From: Roseateles_E cavernae
Lineage (GTDB): Bacteria > Pseudomonadota > Gammaproteobacteria > Burkholderiales > Burkholderiaceae_C
Direction of reading: 5' to 3'
Length of the DNA stretch: 64,000 nt
Assembly: GCF_040187885.1 (NCBI RefSeq)
Contig: NZ_JBDPLH010000001.1
Span: 992,001 to 1,056,000, forward strand
The stretch's first letter is position 1, and each line of letters opens with the position of its first letter. This document shows, piece after piece, positions 62,442-64,000 of this stretch. The translations under genes and the position numbers were made by a program. Below the pieces are notes generated by a model. The model did not search any database, was not told where the DNA came from, and saw only the letters and a list, made by a program, of their open reading frames with translations.

Positions 62442-63086
62442 ATGAGCCTGCAATACCTGACCCTGCCCGTGACCGCCTTCCAGCAGAACTGCTCCCTCGT
62501 CTGGTGCGATGCCAGCCGTGAGGCGGCGGTGATCGATCCCGGCGGCGAGCTGCCGCGCCTGCTGGCGGCGGTGCGCGAGCATGACCTGACCCTGAAGGCG
62601 ATCTGGTTGACCCATGCCCATATCGACCATGCCGGCGGCACCGGCGAGCTGGCGCGCAGCCAGGGCCTGCCCATCATCGGCCCGCACCCGGGCGACCAGT
62701 TCTGGATTGACGGCCTGCCGCAGCAGAGCCAGATGTTCGGCTTCCCGCCGGCCGAGTCCTTCACGCCGACGCGCTGGCTAGCCGATGGCGACACGGTCAG
62801 CATCGGCCAGGAGACCCTGCAGGTGCGGCATTGCCCGGGCCACACGCCGGGCCATGTGGTGTTTCACTCGGCGGCGGCCAAGCGCTGCTTTGTCGGCGAT
62901 GTGCTGTTCGCCGGCAGCATCGGTCGCACCGATTTCCCCGGCGGCGACCACGCCACGCTGATTGCCTCGATCACGGGGCGGCTCTGGCCCATGGGCGATG
63001 ACACCGTCTTCATCCCCGGCCACGGCCCGGAGAGCAGCTTCGGCCGCGAGCGCCGCAGCAACCCTTATGTTAGGGATGACAGGTGA
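62442..63086 (+). CDS. MBL-fold hydrolase, glyoxalase-II-like
   Basis: A 214-residue metallo-beta-lactamase-fold enzyme. The metal motif LTHAHIDHAGG is followed by RHCPGHTPGHVVF, the GDVLFAGSIGRTDFPGGD segment and FIPGHGPES, the set of ligands found in YcbL/glyoxalase-II-like hydrolases. The likely reaction is hydrolysis of a thioester such as S-lactoylglutathione. It is divergent from the patatin gene with a 125-base spacer. The C-terminal RRSNPYVRDD matches the family end, so the gene is complete. Confidence 0.9.
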   Translation: MSLQYLTLPVTAFQQNCSLVWCDASREAAVIDPGGELPRLLAAVREHDLTLKAIWLTHAHIDHAGGTGELARSQGLPIIGPHPGDQFWIDGLPQQSQMFGFPPAESFTPTRWLADGDTVSIGQETLQVRHCPGHTPGHVVFHSAAAKRCFVGDVLFAGSIGRTDFPGGDHATLIASITGRLWPMGDDTVFIPGHGPESSFGRERRSNPYVRDDR

Positions 63087-63192
63087 ATACTTCACAAACG
63101 CGGGCGCCAAGATTCACCGCCGCCGCACAAGACCTGGCCCTAAGCTTCTGATCACGCTGTCATCACTCGGTAGCGCTTCAGGGAGCTCAGCA

Positions 63193-63867
63193 ATGAATGC
63201 AATCGACTTGGCCACCGTTTCCGCCGTTTCCGCCGTTTCCACCGTTTCCCGCGGCACGGCCGTCCCCGAGCGCCGCCGCGCCGCCTCGCTGAGCAGCCAC
63301 TGGCTCGGCCTGGTGTTGGAGGAGCTGGACTACGGCGTACTGCTGCTGAACCAGCGCGGCGAGCTGCTGCACAGCAACCGCGCGGCCCGCCTGGCGATGG
63401 ATGCGCAACATCCGCTGCAGCTGCTGGGCGGCCAGCTGCGGGCGCGCTGCGCCAAGGATGTCAAACCGCTGTTCGAGGCGCTGGCCCATGCCGAGCGCGA
63501 GGGCCGGCGCTGCCTGCTGCGCCTGGGCGAGGGGGCCGAGCAGGCCAATGTGGTGGTGGTGCCGCTGAACCGCGATGTCGAGCAGGCGGCGGTGTTGCTG
63601 GTGCTGGAGCGGCGCGAGCTCTGCGGTGCACTGGCGACGCAGTGGTTCGCGCTGCGTTACGGCCTGACCCCGGCCGAGACCGAGGTGCTGAAGGCGCTCA
63701 GCGATGGCGCCGAGCCCAGCAGCGTGGCCCAGGCGCAGGGCGTGGCGATCTCGACCGTGCGCACCCAGATCCAGAGCATCCGGGCCAAATCCGGTGCGCC
63801 CAGCATCCGCGAGCTCTTGCGCCAGCTGGCGGTGCTGCCGCCGCTGATGTCGGCGCTGTACAACTGA
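63193..63867 (+). CDS. PAS-like / LuxR-type HTH regulator
   Basis: A 224-residue regulator. Residues about 40-130 look PAS-like (LEELDYGVLLLNQRGELLHS). The C-terminal LuxR HTH is clear (LRYGLTPAETEVLKALSDGA, QGVAISTVRTQIQSIRAKSG). There is no receiver or autoinducer domain. The N-terminus carries V-S repeats encoded by a four-unit nine-base tandem repeat. The start at 63193 gives a normal leader. Target and signal unknown. Confidence 0.85.
   Translation: MNAIDLATVSAVSAVSTVSRGTAVPERRRAASLSSHWLGLVLEELDYGVLLLNQRGELLHSNRAARLAMDAQHPLQLLGGQLRARCAKDVKPLFEALAHAEREGRRCLLRLGEGAEQANVVVVPLNRDVEQAAVLLVLERRELCGALATQWFALRYGLTPAETEVLKALSDGAEPSSVAQAQGVAISTVRTQIQSIRAKSGAPSIRELLRQLAVLPPLMSALYN
63214..63249 (+). 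repeat. Nine-base tandem repeat in the LuxR-type gene
   Basis: Four consecutive units of (A/G)CCGTTTCC, differing only at the first base, encode a T/A-V-S repeat near the N-terminus. The near identity at DNA level and the length of 36 bases suggest a slippage-prone, frame-preserving repeat. Confidence 0.8.
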
Positions 63868-63935
63868 CGCCCGGGCCTACATCCCGTAACATCTGGCGCA
63901 GGAGGCGTGGCTTGTTGCCACGTAAGCCGCGCCGC

Positions 63936-64000
63936 ATGGATAGCAGCACCGTTCTCGCGCAGATCTTCGAGCCCGCGCTGGCCGATCTGCCGCCCGCGCT
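63936..64000 (+). CDS. Possible start of a gene cut by the right edge
   Basis: An open frame starts with ATG at 63936 (MDSSTVLAQIFEPALADLPP) and runs to the window end. Only 21 codons are visible, no family can be named, and the start itself is a guess. Confidence 0.35.
   Translation, partial: MDSSTVLAQIFEPALADLPPA

Overview
The window looks like a piece of chromosome from a high-GC betaproteobacterium of the order Burkholderiales. The blocks recA-recX, sucCD, mreBCD-mrdA-rodA divergent from gatCAB, a type IV pilin gene and a PEP-CTERM protein together suggest the Roseateles / Paucibacter / Rubrivivax neighbourhood. That placement is inference from gene content and very GC-rich codon use. 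No rRNA, tRNA, CRISPR array, insertion sequence, integrase or phage gene was recognised. Coding density is high and no gene-free stretch exceeds 300 bases.

Region 1 (1-7.7 kb) is a catabolic locus. A minus-strand operon runs from two small PPC/DUF296 proteins through a short-chain dehydrogenase, a thiolase and an acyl-CoA ligase to a TRAP-transporter solute receptor cut by the window edge. A LysR regulator is divergent, followed by a fumarylacetoacetate-hydrolase-family enzyme and nadC. Uptake, CoA activation, oxidation and thiolysis of an unknown carboxylate is the simplest reading.

Region 2 (7.8-18.3 kb) holds a hemerythrin-like protein, two overlapping FMN split-barrel genes (one fused to GAF), a membrane hybrid histidine kinase, slyX, the three-gene circularly permuted ATP-grasp / alpha-E / transglutaminase operon, and a Cache-HAMP-PAS-GGDEF diguanylate cyclase.

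Region 3 (18.4-30.4 kb) holds a type IV pilin with a near-consensus sigma-54 promoter, two upstream palindromes and a terminator. It continues with an MBL-fold phosphodiesterase-like protein, a TerC - Ser/Thr kinase - PP2C phosphatase - FHA run, sucCD, a DUF2889 protein, recX, recA with its SOS box, and a TctD/TctE-like two-component pair.

Region 4 (30.4-44.4 kb) is mostly core: rodA, mrdA, mreD, mreC, mreB, gatC, gatA, gatB, a DUF4124-like exported protein, pyrE, a TonB-dependent receptor and xth.

Region 5 (44.4-64 kb) is accessory and signalling-rich. It has an HD-GYP-like protein that has lost its HD dyad; a tightly packed four-gene operon (class III cyclase-TolB-TPR, PAP2/haloperoxidase with N-terminal GTT triplets, an orphan 94-residue protein and a subtilase without a signal peptide); a CadR/PbrR-type MerR regulator; two giant cyclase-NTPase proteins; a PEP-CTERM protein; a CoA-transferase-GNAT fusion next to a cyclic-nucleotide-binding patatin; a glyoxalase-II-like hydrolase; and a PAS-LuxR regulator. 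The four-gene operon and the concentration of three cyclase-homology proteins near a cyclic-nucleotide-binding phospholipase are the best candidates for something undescribed.
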